A program made the position numbers and the translations under genes. A stretch of DNA of 64,000 nt from the NCBI GenBank assembly GCA_002452405.1, contig DKFP01000015.1, positions 32,361 through 96,360 of the forward strand, read 5' to 3'. The first letter of the stretch is position 1, and every line of letters starts with the position of its first letter. This document shows, piece by piece, positions 53,558 through 60,961 of this stretch. This DNA comes from Deferribacteraceae bacterium UBA6793 (GTDB lineage: Bacteria > Chrysiogenota > Deferribacteres > Deferribacterales > Geovibrionaceae). The notes beneath the pieces are model-generated. The model was not told the DNA's origin, did no database searches, and was given only the letters and a program-made list of their open reading frames with translations.

Positions 53558-54553
53558 ATGAAAAAATACCTGCTATTTCTTTTAGCTTTAACCGTTTTCG
53601 CCCGCGCAGAGGCGTTTGAGACCAATAAGGACATCCACGAATTCGCAGCAAACATGGAAAGCTGCTACGGTGTACCTGCAAAAAAAGTTGAATGGTGGCT
53701 CTACGGAACCGACATAAAAGAACTCGCTCTGAACAGAACTGCGAAGCCAACTGAGTCAAAACCCTGGGGTGAATACAAAAAACTGTTCATAACAGACGAC
53801 CGCATCCGCGGCGGGCTGGATTTTTACCTTGCCAATGAGGGCGACCTTATCCGTGCGGAGAGACAGTTCGGCGTGAGCAGATACGTCATAGCGGCGATAC
53901 TTGGCGTTGAGACGAACTACGGCAAATATCAGCTCAAACTGCGCGCCGCAGACATGCTGGCAACGCTGGCGTTCAACTCGCCGAACCGCAGCGCCTTCTT
54001 CACAAAAGAGCTGCAATGGCTATTCATAATTGCCGACAGAGAGGACGTTGATCCGCTGACATACATGGGTTCATACGCCGGAGCAATAGGCTATCCGCAG
54101 TTCATGCCGTCCAACTTTGACAAATTCGGCGTGGATTTCGACGGTGACGGCAAAACCGATCTCGTGCGCTCCATGCCAGACGCCATAGGCAGTGTGGCGA
54201 AATATCTTTCCGCCCACAGATTCAGTTTCGGCGACCCGATAGCAGTTCAGGCGGATGTTTCCGGCGACACATGGCAGCAGTTCGACGCACGCTCCATGCG
54301 CCCCTCAAAACAGCTTAAAGAATTGATGGACAACGGCATAATACCCAGAGGAAATTTTGACCCGAATAAAAAGGCGACCCTTTATACACTCGATGGCACT
54401 GACGGAAAAGAATACTGGATATTCTTCAACAACCTGTATGCAATCTCCCGTTACAATCCGCGGGTGAACTACGCAATGGCGGTCTTCTCACTCTCTCAGG
54501 AGCTTAAAAAAGCAGTTAACTGGGCGAACGAAGAGGGCATTTACGCCGAATAA
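53558..54553 (+). CDS. mltB: Lytic murein transglycosylase B
   Basis: A 331-residue SLT_2-family transglycosylase. A signal peptide (MKKYLLFLLALTVFARAEA) directs it to the periplasm; no lipobox cysteine is present. The catalytic glutamate lies in AAILGVETNYGKYQ, followed by AGAIGYPQFMPSNFDKFG, typical of MltB. It cleaves peptidoglycan glycan strands with formation of anhydromuramic acid. Its ribosome site is weak. Confidence 0.92.
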   Translation: MKKYLLFLLALTVFARAEAFETNKDIHEFAANMESCYGVPAKKVEWWLYGTDIKELALNRTAKPTESKPWGEYKKLFITDDRIRGGLDFYLANEGDLIRAERQFGVSRYVIAAILGVETNYGKYQLKLRAADMLATLAFNSPNRSAFFTKELQWLFIIADREDVDPLTYMGSYAGAIGYPQFMPSNFDKFGVDFDGDGKTDLVRSMPDAIGSVAKYLSAHRFSFGDPIAVQADVSGDTWQQFDARSMRPSKQLKELMDNGIIPRGNFDPNKKATLYTLDGTDGKEYWIFFNNLYAISRYNPRVNYAMAVFSLSQELKKAVNWANEEGIYAE

Positions 54554-54559
54554 CATTTC

Positions 54560-54588
54560 TTGATATTATTGTACTAATGTAATATTCT
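54560..54588 (+). promoter_or_regulatory. Candidate sigma-70 promoter of argB
   Basis: TTGATA and TATTCT are separated by 17 bases, 25 bases before the argB ATG. Both boxes match four or more consensus positions, and the spacing is ideal. Confidence 0.45.
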
Positions 54589-54613
54589 GCAAAAAACCGT
54601 GCGGAGCAAGATC

Positions 54614-55495
54614 ATGATGGAAGAACTTATCAGAAAGGCGGACGTTCTCATTGAATCACTGCCTTACATCAAAGAGTTTTACGGCGAGACCATAGTAATC
54701 AAATACGGCGGACACGCCATGGTCGATGACCAGCTTAAATTCAGCTTCGCCCGCGACGTCGTTCTGCTCAAATACATCGGCATCAACCCTGTGATAATCC
54801 ACGGCGGCGGTCCCCAGATTGGCGACATGCTGAAAAAGCTCAACATCCCCAGCCAGTTCATATCCGGCATGAGAGTCACGGACATCGAAACCATGAACGT
54901 GGTTGAAATGGTTCTGGCGGGCAAAATAAACAAGGACATCGTAAGCCTCATAAACAGGAACGGAGGTAAAGCGATAGGACTTTCCGGCAAGGACGGCAAC
55001 CTCATCACGGCTGAAAAAATGTTCATTAAAGAAGGGGACGATTTCGTCAAAACCCCTGAAATAATCGACCTCGGACACGTCGGCTCGGTAAAATCCATAG
55101 ACATCGGCGTTCTGAACACCATCGCAAAAGAATTTATCCCCGTAATCGCACCCGTCGGCATAGGTGAGGACTACGAACCTTACAACATCAACGCAGACCT
55201 TGTTGCAGGCGCAATAGCTGCTGCGCTGAAAGCCAGAAAACTGGTTCTGCTCACCGACGTTGAAGGCGTTCTGGACAAAGAGGGCAAGCTCATTTCCACA
55301 CTCACCCCTGAAAAGATAAGGATGCTGAAAAAAGACGGCACACTCACCGGCGGCATGATACCTAAAATTGACTGCGCACTGGAAGCCGTTCAGGCGGGTG
55401 TCGGCAAATCTCACATAATTGACGGACGGATAAGCCATTCCGTTCTGCTGGAAATTTTCACCGATTCAGGCATAGGTACACAAATAAGATTATGA
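54614..55495 (+). CDS. argB: Acetylglutamate kinase
   Basis: A 293-residue amino-acid kinase carrying out the second step of arginine synthesis. The nucleotide-binding start is VIKYGGHAM, the substrate loop is IHGGGPQI, and LVLLTDVEGV and GGMIPKIDCAL are diagnostic. The ATG at 54614 has GGAG seven bases upstream and is preferred over an earlier GTG. No other arginine gene is nearby. Its stop overlaps the start of pcm by four bases. Confidence 0.95.
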   Translation: MMEELIRKADVLIESLPYIKEFYGETIVIKYGGHAMVDDQLKFSFARDVVLLKYIGINPVIIHGGGPQIGDMLKKLNIPSQFISGMRVTDIETMNVVEMVLAGKINKDIVSLINRNGGKAIGLSGKDGNLITAEKMFIKEGDDFVKTPEIIDLGHVGSVKSIDIGVLNTIAKEFIPVIAPVGIGEDYEPYNINADLVAGAIAAALKARKLVLLTDVEGVLDKEGKLISTLTPEKIRMLKKDGTLTGGMIPKIDCALEAVQAGVGKSHIIDGRISHSVLLEIFTDSGIGTQIRL

Positions 55496-56106
55496 CACAT
55501 ATAAGAGTTCCCGATGAATACTTCGCCAAAGCAGTCGGTCCCAACTGCGAATGGGACAAAAAAGTGATGGAGGCTTTCGCAAAGACCCCCCGTCACAAGT
55601 TTCTGGACGAGGCGATGTATAAGATGGCATACGTTGACGACGCGCTTCCGATAGGCTACGGTCAGACAATATCAAAACCCTCCACAGTGGCTTACATGAC
55701 AAAGGCGCTTGAACTGGAACCCACCCACAAAGTGCTGGAAATAGGTACAGGTTCGGGCTTTCAGGCGGCAATACTCGCCCGCCTCTGTGACACTGTTTAC
55801 ACTGTCGAAAGAATAGGCGAACTGCACCGCAGAACCTACCAGATTATAAAGAGAATTCCTTTGCGCAATGTGAAGATGAAACTTGAACCGGTCAAGCTCG
55901 GCTGGGACGAGTTCGCACCATACGACCGCATCATCTGCACAGCGGAGGGAAAATCTGTTCCTCAGGAACTTATCGACCAGCTCGCCGATGGTGGACTGAT
56001 GCTTATCCCTGTTAACGGCAAACTTGTGAAAATTACCAAAAATGGTAGTACAATATCTCAGGAACCGCTCAAACTCTGCTCTTTCGTCGATTTCGTAGGA
56101 ACATAA
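55492..56106 (+). CDS. pcm: Protein-L-isoaspartate O-methyltransferase
   Basis: A 204-residue SAM-dependent repair enzyme that methylates isoaspartyl residues in aged proteins. The family start region GYGQTISKPSTVAYM precedes the SAM motif KVLEIGTGSGFQAAIL, and DRIICTAEG is also typical. It is coupled to argB by a four-base overlap and precedes the sigma factor gene. The pcm-sigma S order is well known in proteobacteria. Confidence 0.94.
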   Translation: MTHIRVPDEYFAKAVGPNCEWDKKVMEAFAKTPRHKFLDEAMYKMAYVDDALPIGYGQTISKPSTVAYMTKALELEPTHKVLEIGTGSGFQAAILARLCDTVYTVERIGELHRRTYQIIKRIPLRNVKMKLEPVKLGWDEFAPYDRIICTAEGKSVPQELIDQLADGGLMLIPVNGKLVKITKNGSTISQEPLKLCSFVDFVGT

Positions 56107-56266
56107 GAACAAGAAAAGTCAAGGAAAATTGTAAGATTTTCTTTCCGTTTATTATTTAGTGCTTCCATTTTTTTTATAACTCCGTTACAATGCATTTCAG
56201 GCGTGCTTTACATAGAATCAAGCAGTTTTAAACACTGCCCAGTCCGCACCGCAGGAGACGGGAGTT

Positions 56267-56428
56267 ATGGAACACAAAACCATCACCCAAAGAACGGCTC
56301 AGTTGACACTTTGCGGTTGCGTACTGTCACCAATTTACATTCCAGACATTTTTTGCCCGGACATTCAACAAAGCCGTGCCGAACGCACGGAAACCAACCC
56401 TACCTGTTTATTTTCGGAGCTGTTATGA
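56267..56428 (+). CDS. Possible 53-residue leader ORF coupled to the sigma factor
   Basis: A short frame with AGGAGACGGGAG just upstream of its ATG. It ends in TGA that overlaps the sigma factor start codon (ATGA). The predicted peptide has four cysteines (LCGCV, FCPD, TCLF) and no recognised domain. Position and overlap suggest either a leader peptide coupling translation of the sigma factor or a chance frame. Nothing else in the 318-base pcm-sigma gap looks like a gene. Confidence 0.35.
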   Translation: MEHKTITQRTAQLTLCGCVLSPIYIPDIFCPDIQQSRAERTETNPTCLFSELL

Positions 56429-57363
56429 ACGAAGGCGAAATACTCGAAGAAAAAATCGAGGAAGATTTTGACGGAAAAATCGAAGAAGAGTGCGAAGTTG
56501 AAATCGACGTTAAGGTCGATTATTCATCCGATGACCTTGAGGTCTTCAAAATCTACCTCAACGAAATCTCAAAATACCCCGTTCTCTCCAGAGAGGAAGA
56601 GGTTGAGCTGTCTCAGGGGATAGAGAAAGGCTGCCCCCAGAGCAAAGAAACAATGATCAAATGCAACCTGCGTCTCGTTGTGTCCATAGCGAAAAAGTAC
56701 ATCAACAGAGGCATGAACCTTGTCGATCTCGTTGAAGAGGGAAACATCGGTCTGCTGAAGGCAGTGGAAAAATTCGACTACACAAAGGGATTCAAGTTCA
56801 GTACCTACGCGACGTGGTGGATTCGTCAGGCTATCGAACGCGCCATAATCAACCAGTGCCGTATGGTGCGCATACCGGTGCATATGTCGGAAAACATAAG
56901 CAAAGTCATGCGCGCACAAACCGATCTGCAACAACAAATGGGACGCGAACCCACGATCCACGAACTCTCCACCGCATGTAAAATGCCCCTTTCCACACTT
57001 AAAAAAGTATTCGATGCCATCAAACAGGATACGTCTCTGGACATGCCCGTGGGCAGCGACGAAAGCAGCACGCTCCACGAGTTCATCACCGATGACGAAA
57101 AATACAGCGACCCCTATATGCGCATCGAAAATTCCAGCAAAAAGGACATCATCTTTAAATGGCTGACCTTTCTGTCGGAAAACGAAAAGGTTATCATCAT
57201 CAGACGCTACGGGCTGGCAGGAAACGACCCGGAAACCCTTGAGGCAATCGGAAACGACCTTGGCATTACCCGCGAGCGCGTGCGCCAGATAGAAAAACGC
57301 GTCCTTAACAAGATGCGCAACCTGCTGGCAACCAAAAAGATATCTCTGGAGGAGCTGATTTGA
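56425..57363 (+). CDS. rpoS: RNA polymerase sigma factor, RpoS-like (sigma-70 family)
   Basis: A 312-residue sigma factor with regions 1.2-4.2. Region 2 contains NLRLVVSIAKKYINRGMNL and GFKFSTYATWWIRQAIERAI. Region 3 contains IPVHMSENISKVMRA. Region 4 contains LGITRERVRQIEKRVL. The acidic N-terminus lacks region 1.1, and the size fits RpoS or another group 2 factor rather than RpoD. Location right after pcm supports a stationary-phase or stress factor. The ATG at 56425 has GGAG five bases upstream. Which group 2 factor it is remains a moderate inference. Confidence 0.85.
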   Translation: MNEGEILEEKIEEDFDGKIEEECEVEIDVKVDYSSDDLEVFKIYLNEISKYPVLSREEEVELSQGIEKGCPQSKETMIKCNLRLVVSIAKKYINRGMNLVDLVEEGNIGLLKAVEKFDYTKGFKFSTYATWWIRQAIERAIINQCRMVRIPVHMSENISKVMRAQTDLQQQMGREPTIHELSTACKMPLSTLKKVFDAIKQDTSLDMPVGSDESSTLHEFITDDEKYSDPYMRIENSSKKDIIFKWLTFLSENEKVIIIRRYGLAGNDPETLEAIGNDLGITRERVRQIEKRVLNKMRNLLATKKISLEELI

Positions 57364-58544
57364 ACAGGATACCCGCAGACGAACTGAAAGTAAGGATGGC
57401 TAACTTTACAGCCGGAATGGACAACCTCTGTCCCGACTGGGAAACGGCTATGATAGTCAACAAAGTGAACCTCTATTACTTTACGGGTACCCAGCAGAAC
57501 GGTATTCTCCTCATCCGCAGAGGAAAAGACGCGGTGCTCTACGTTCGCCGCAGTTTTTATCGTGCGGAACACGAATCGGAATTTGAAAATATCGTAAAGA
57601 TAAACAGTTTCAAGGACATAGCCGCTGCCGTGGGTAACTGCGGCAGCAGTGTCCACATGGAAAAAGAATTCGTTCCCCTCGCGTATTTTGAACGGGTGAA
57701 CAAATATTTCAACTTCAAAGAGACACTCTCGTGCGACCTCGCACTGTCTGTGACCCGCTCGGTGAAAACCAAATATGAACTGAACATCATGCGTATTGCG
57801 GGAAAACTCCACGGAAAAACGCTGACAGAATTCGTACCATCAGTCGTAAAAAAAGGCATGAGCGAAAAAGAGCTGGGTTCGGAAATATTGAAATATATGA
57901 TGGATAACGGACATCAGGGAATCGCGAGGCTCTCAATGTTCAACACCGAGATGTTTCTCGGTCAGGTATGTTTCGGTGACAACTCCATGTATTTCAATAC
58001 TTTCGACGGACCAGGAGGAGTGCTGGGCATAAGCCCCGCGGCACCCTTCTTCGGCAACGCCGACAGACTGCTTGACGACAACGAACTTATCTTCATAGAC
58101 ATAGGTTGCGGCATTGACGGCTATTACACGGACAAGACTCAGGTCTATTCCCTCGGCACCCTGCCCGACATAGCATATGAATACCACGACCGCTGCGTGA
58201 AGATACTTGAAGACACGGTTTCACGCCTTAAACCCGGCGCTGTCCCCTCAAAGATATACGAAGAGGTAATGAGCGGTATCGACGAAGATTTCCTTGAGTA
58301 TTTCATGGGTGTGAAGGACGAACGGGTGAAATTTCTGGGACACGGCATAGGGCTCGTTATTGACGAATACCCCGTTATCGCCAAAGGTTTTGACGCGCCT
58401 ATAGCGGAGAACAACGTCTTTGCGGTTGAGCCGAAACGCGGTATCCCCGGAATCGGGCTTGTTGGACTGGAAAATACCTATGTTGTCACGACAGAAGGCG
58501 CGGAGTGCATCACAGGATGCACAAAACCAATAATTAAGCTGTAA
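57360..58544 (+). CDS. M24-family aminopeptidase (Xaa-Pro type)
   Basis: A 394-residue creatinase-like N-domain plus M24 metallopeptidase. Metal ligands are visible: the two aspartates in FIDIGCGIDGYYTDKT, histidine in GHGIGLVID, and glutamates in VEPKRGIPG and GLENTYVV. It should remove an N-terminal residue next to proline. The start appears to be a TTG overlapping the sigma factor stop, with GGAGG six bases upstream; an ATG at 57396 lacks such a site. It converges on and overlaps the Maf gene by 11 bases. Confidence 0.88.
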   Translation: MNRIPADELKVRMANFTAGMDNLCPDWETAMIVNKVNLYYFTGTQQNGILLIRRGKDAVLYVRRSFYRAEHESEFENIVKINSFKDIAAAVGNCGSSVHMEKEFVPLAYFERVNKYFNFKETLSCDLALSVTRSVKTKYELNIMRIAGKLHGKTLTEFVPSVVKKGMSEKELGSEILKYMMDNGHQGIARLSMFNTEMFLGQVCFGDNSMYFNTFDGPGGVLGISPAAPFFGNADRLLDDNELIFIDIGCGIDGYYTDKTQVYSLGTLPDIAYEYHDRCVKILEDTVSRLKPGAVPSKIYEEVMSGIDEDFLEYFMGVKDERVKFLGHGIGLVIDEYPVIAKGFDAPIAENNVFAVEPKRGIPGIGLVGLENTYVVTTEGAECITGCTKPIIKL

Positions 58545-60429
58545 TATTGTTCTCCAGCCTCTGTTTAAGCAAGGCGAGGAGCTGCTCCATCTTTATTATA
58601 AGCTGAATCATCACAGCATACATATCCTTAAAAACGTGGGCTATCTTAAACTGAGACTGTTCTTCCGGTATATCCTCGTTCTGGATGCTGTTTACCTCTA
58701 TCAGGGTACGTATGGCATATGACTGAACGTAGTGCATCAGCACGTTAAAGAAATCCGGTGCTTTGAATATCTCGTTCACATCTTCCATCTTAACAAGCAG
58801 TGCTCGTCCTTTGTCCGCATCGTAGGGCACACCGTTCAGCGAAGGTATCCATATCTCGTTGAAATACCTTTCAGCGAGGTCGTAACCCTCCTGAAAAGTC
58901 TTTATGGCTCTACGGCACGTATCAAGCCCATTATCCACCTTATCAAGAACACTTCTGCGCTGCTCCGTCTGCACAACATCCCCAGGATATTGAAGTGTAT
59001 CTTTTATGACATCAATTGGATTAAAACTGTCACCGATATATTTGTCTATAGCTTCCCTGAAGGTCATAAGAGTGGTGCCGTGAATTTTTGCACCGCCCTC
59101 AGTTGCGTTTATCACTTTTGCCGGGGAACCGACCACATCTTTATGATAATAGTTCAGAAACGTGTTCCAGACCTTTGTGGAACGAAGCTGCGGAACGTAG
59201 TTGCCCTCCACAATCACAACGTTCTGTTCGTTATAGTTTTTATTGGTCTCTTCCTTCTCGCCGAATGTGTTGCCTGTTGCGTGGGTGTTGCCGTCCTCGC
59301 CGAATGCAAGATCCTGCCCGATGAGGATTATCGGGTCGCAGCCCATATATTCCAGCAGCTTGAACGCCATATTACCGGATGAAGGTCCTATATTAAGAAT
59401 CCCCTTCTCTATATCCAGCCATTTAAATGTGGCAAAGTTCCTATACACCACGATGCGCTTACCTTTATAAGCTGAATATGTCAGCGGATGGACAACCGGT
59501 GCCGCGGCGAAATATACGTCTTCGAACGCCTCTTCTTCAAGATTTTCAAACAGCAGCGACGTCGGCACACCTCTTTCCAGCGAGCACACCATATGTGGCT
59601 TCAGCCCCCGCTTATTCAGAACGCGCAGAGAAGCATCAGCACCGACGATAACCGCCTTGTCATACACCTCGCGCAAAAGTTCAACATTCTTGTTAAGAGA
59701 GGGTCCGGTCGCCACAACAACGCCGGGTCTGCCCTTAAAAACGTCCCTGAGCTGGTTGATTCCCGGATGCCTGAATATCTCCTCAATGTTCACGAACGTG
59801 TTCTCGATTCCTATCATGGAATCGTGCGGATCGTTGCCGAAATAGTTAAGAAGCTCCTTTATGACACTGCGCATGGTTCTGACAACGTCCAGGTAGTATT
59901 CCTTATTCTCTGTAAATGCGATGGACTGTTCAATGAAATTTATGGTTCTTATATAGAATTTGTTATCCGTGAGAGTGAGCACGTTGACCATCTGGGAATA
60001 TATCACTGGTAGCTCCTCGCCCACAAAAAACAGCATATTCGGGCTGTTCAACATCTGTGATATGTCCACTGTGTTTACAACTGTGCGGAAGGCATCCACG
60101 TCTTTCTCGATGATAACGTGCAGCCCGCCCTGAATCTGGAAAAGTCTGTACATAGCAAATATCTGATACATCATGCCGCAGCCGAGAAAAACATTGAACT
60201 GCATGACCTTCAGCTTTCTTGCCTTCAGATCCTGCTCAACCTCCGCCATGGGATTGAAAGAGTTGTAAAAGAGCCTTCCTGTTCTTTTGCTGCGCATGTT
60301 TGGCATGAGACCTTCGCGCTGTGGCAAAACTATCTCATAGTTGCTGTTTTGCGGCAGTGCGGAAACCCTCGCATATATTTCAGGATATCTGGCTTTAAGA
60401 ACTTTCAGGTTGTTGTCCCTTATACTCAT
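58534..60429 (-). CDS. Motility accessory factor (Maf, DUF115) glycosyltransferase-like protein
   Basis: A 631-residue DUF115/MptE-like protein of the Maf family, which transfers nonulosonic (sialic-like) sugars to flagellin. The central domain contains GRPGVVVATGPSLNKNVELL, VGADASLRVLNKRG and GCDPIILIGQDLAF, typical for this group. GGAG lies eight bases before the chosen ATG. The gene is divergent from flagellin, fitting a role in flagellin glycosylation; the sugar is unknown. Confidence 0.88.
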   Translation of the reverse strand: MSIRDNNLKVLKARYPEIYARVSALPQNSNYEIVLPQREGLMPNMRSKRTGRLFYNSFNPMAEVEQDLKARKLKVMQFNVFLGCGMMYQIFAMYRLFQIQGGLHVIIEKDVDAFRTVVNTVDISQMLNSPNMLFFVGEELPVIYSQMVNVLTLTDNKFYIRTINFIEQSIAFTENKEYYLDVVRTMRSVIKELLNYFGNDPHDSMIGIENTFVNIEEIFRHPGINQLRDVFKGRPGVVVATGPSLNKNVELLREVYDKAVIVGADASLRVLNKRGLKPHMVCSLERGVPTSLLFENLEEEAFEDVYFAAAPVVHPLTYSAYKGKRIVVYRNFATFKWLDIEKGILNIGPSSGNMAFKLLEYMGCDPIILIGQDLAFGEDGNTHATGNTFGEKEETNKNYNEQNVVIVEGNYVPQLRSTKVWNTFLNYYHKDVVGSPAKVINATEGGAKIHGTTLMTFREAIDKYIGDSFNPIDVIKDTLQYPGDVVQTEQRRSVLDKVDNGLDTCRRAIKTFQEGYDLAERYFNEIWIPSLNGVPYDADKGRALLVKMEDVNEIFKAPDFFNVLMHYVQSYAIRTLIEVNSIQNEDIPEEQSQFKIAHVFKDMYAVMIQLIIKMEQLLALLKQRLENNITA

Positions 60430-60677
60430 GCTTTCAACTCCGTTTTCCCATTGGTCACATAGGGAAATAATACCCGCCGCCCGCATAAGCCGTCAATATT
60501 TTATATTTTTTTTAAAATGATGAAAAAATAAGCAAAAGTATTTCCTTTAATGTCCGATTACATAACGGTAAAAAAAATTATGGAGTTTTTTAAGTGGTTA
60601 AAACCTTGTAAACATAGCGAAAGCCCGGATCAAATTCTTATCATTTCACCCCTGACGAAATAATTGCGTCAAATTTC

Positions 60678-60704
60678 TAAAGTTATCCATATTTCTGTCG
60701 ATAT
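60678..60704 (+). promoter_or_regulatory. Sigma-28 (FliA) type promoter
   Basis: TAAA and GTCGATAT are separated by exactly 15 bases, matching the flagellar consensus TAAA-N15-GCCGATAA at 10 of 12 positions. It lies 258 bases upstream of the flagellin start, so the transcript would have a long leader. Confidence 0.72.
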
Positions 60705-60728
60705 ATCTCTCATTAAAACCCGAATTGC

Positions 60729-60767
60729 CTGTAAAGCCCCTTGGACAAGGGTTTCACGGGTCTACAG
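60729..60767 (+). other. Structured leader segment upstream of flagellin
   Basis: Outer arms CTGTA/TACAG enclose an inner hairpin CCCTTG/CAAGGG with a GA turn. It lies between the sigma-28-type promoter and the intrinsic terminator at 60794, and may be part of a short RNA or a regulatory leader. It does not match a riboswitch class I recognise. Confidence 0.4.
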
Positions 60768-60793
60768 TTTAAAAAAACGGTACTGAAACAATC

Positions 60794-60832
60794 AGACCGA
60801 TGCATCCGTACAACGGAGCATCGGTCTTTTTT
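60794..60832 (+). terminator. Intrinsic terminator inside the flagellin leader
   Basis: AGACCGATGC pairs with GCATCGGTCT, and an inner TCCG/CGGA continues the stem, with loop TACAA. Six T residues follow on the plus strand. It lies 130 bases before the flagellin ATG and downstream of the sigma-28-type promoter. Confidence 0.88.
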
Positions 60833-60920
60833 GTTTTCACGAGGAGGATTTATCGGTTTGCATCCAGTATTTTGTTTCTTTTAAAAAACGGCAATTTTCG
60901 ACGCACAACAATTTAGTACT

Positions 60921-60938
60921 GTCGGCACGGACGCCGAC
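60921..60938 (+). promoter_or_regulatory. Hairpin close to the flagellin ribosome-binding site
   Basis: GTCGGC and GCCGAC pair around ACGGAC, 12 bases before the GGAGG ribosome-binding site. It may influence translation or message stability. Binding of a CsrA-type regulator at the nearby GGA is possible but not shown. Confidence 0.4.
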
Positions 60939-60961
60939 GCGAACCAACATGGAGGTATATC

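Noticed and set aside
56203..56424. N-terminal extension of the sigma factor by 74 residues
   Set aside because: The extension has no sigma region 1 features and no ribosome site, while the ATG at 56425 has GGAG at good spacing.
60710..60835. A cyclic di-GMP or other known riboswitch in the flagellin leader
   Set aside because: The conserved core words of the GEMM-type and other classes I know are absent, although hairpins and a terminator are present.
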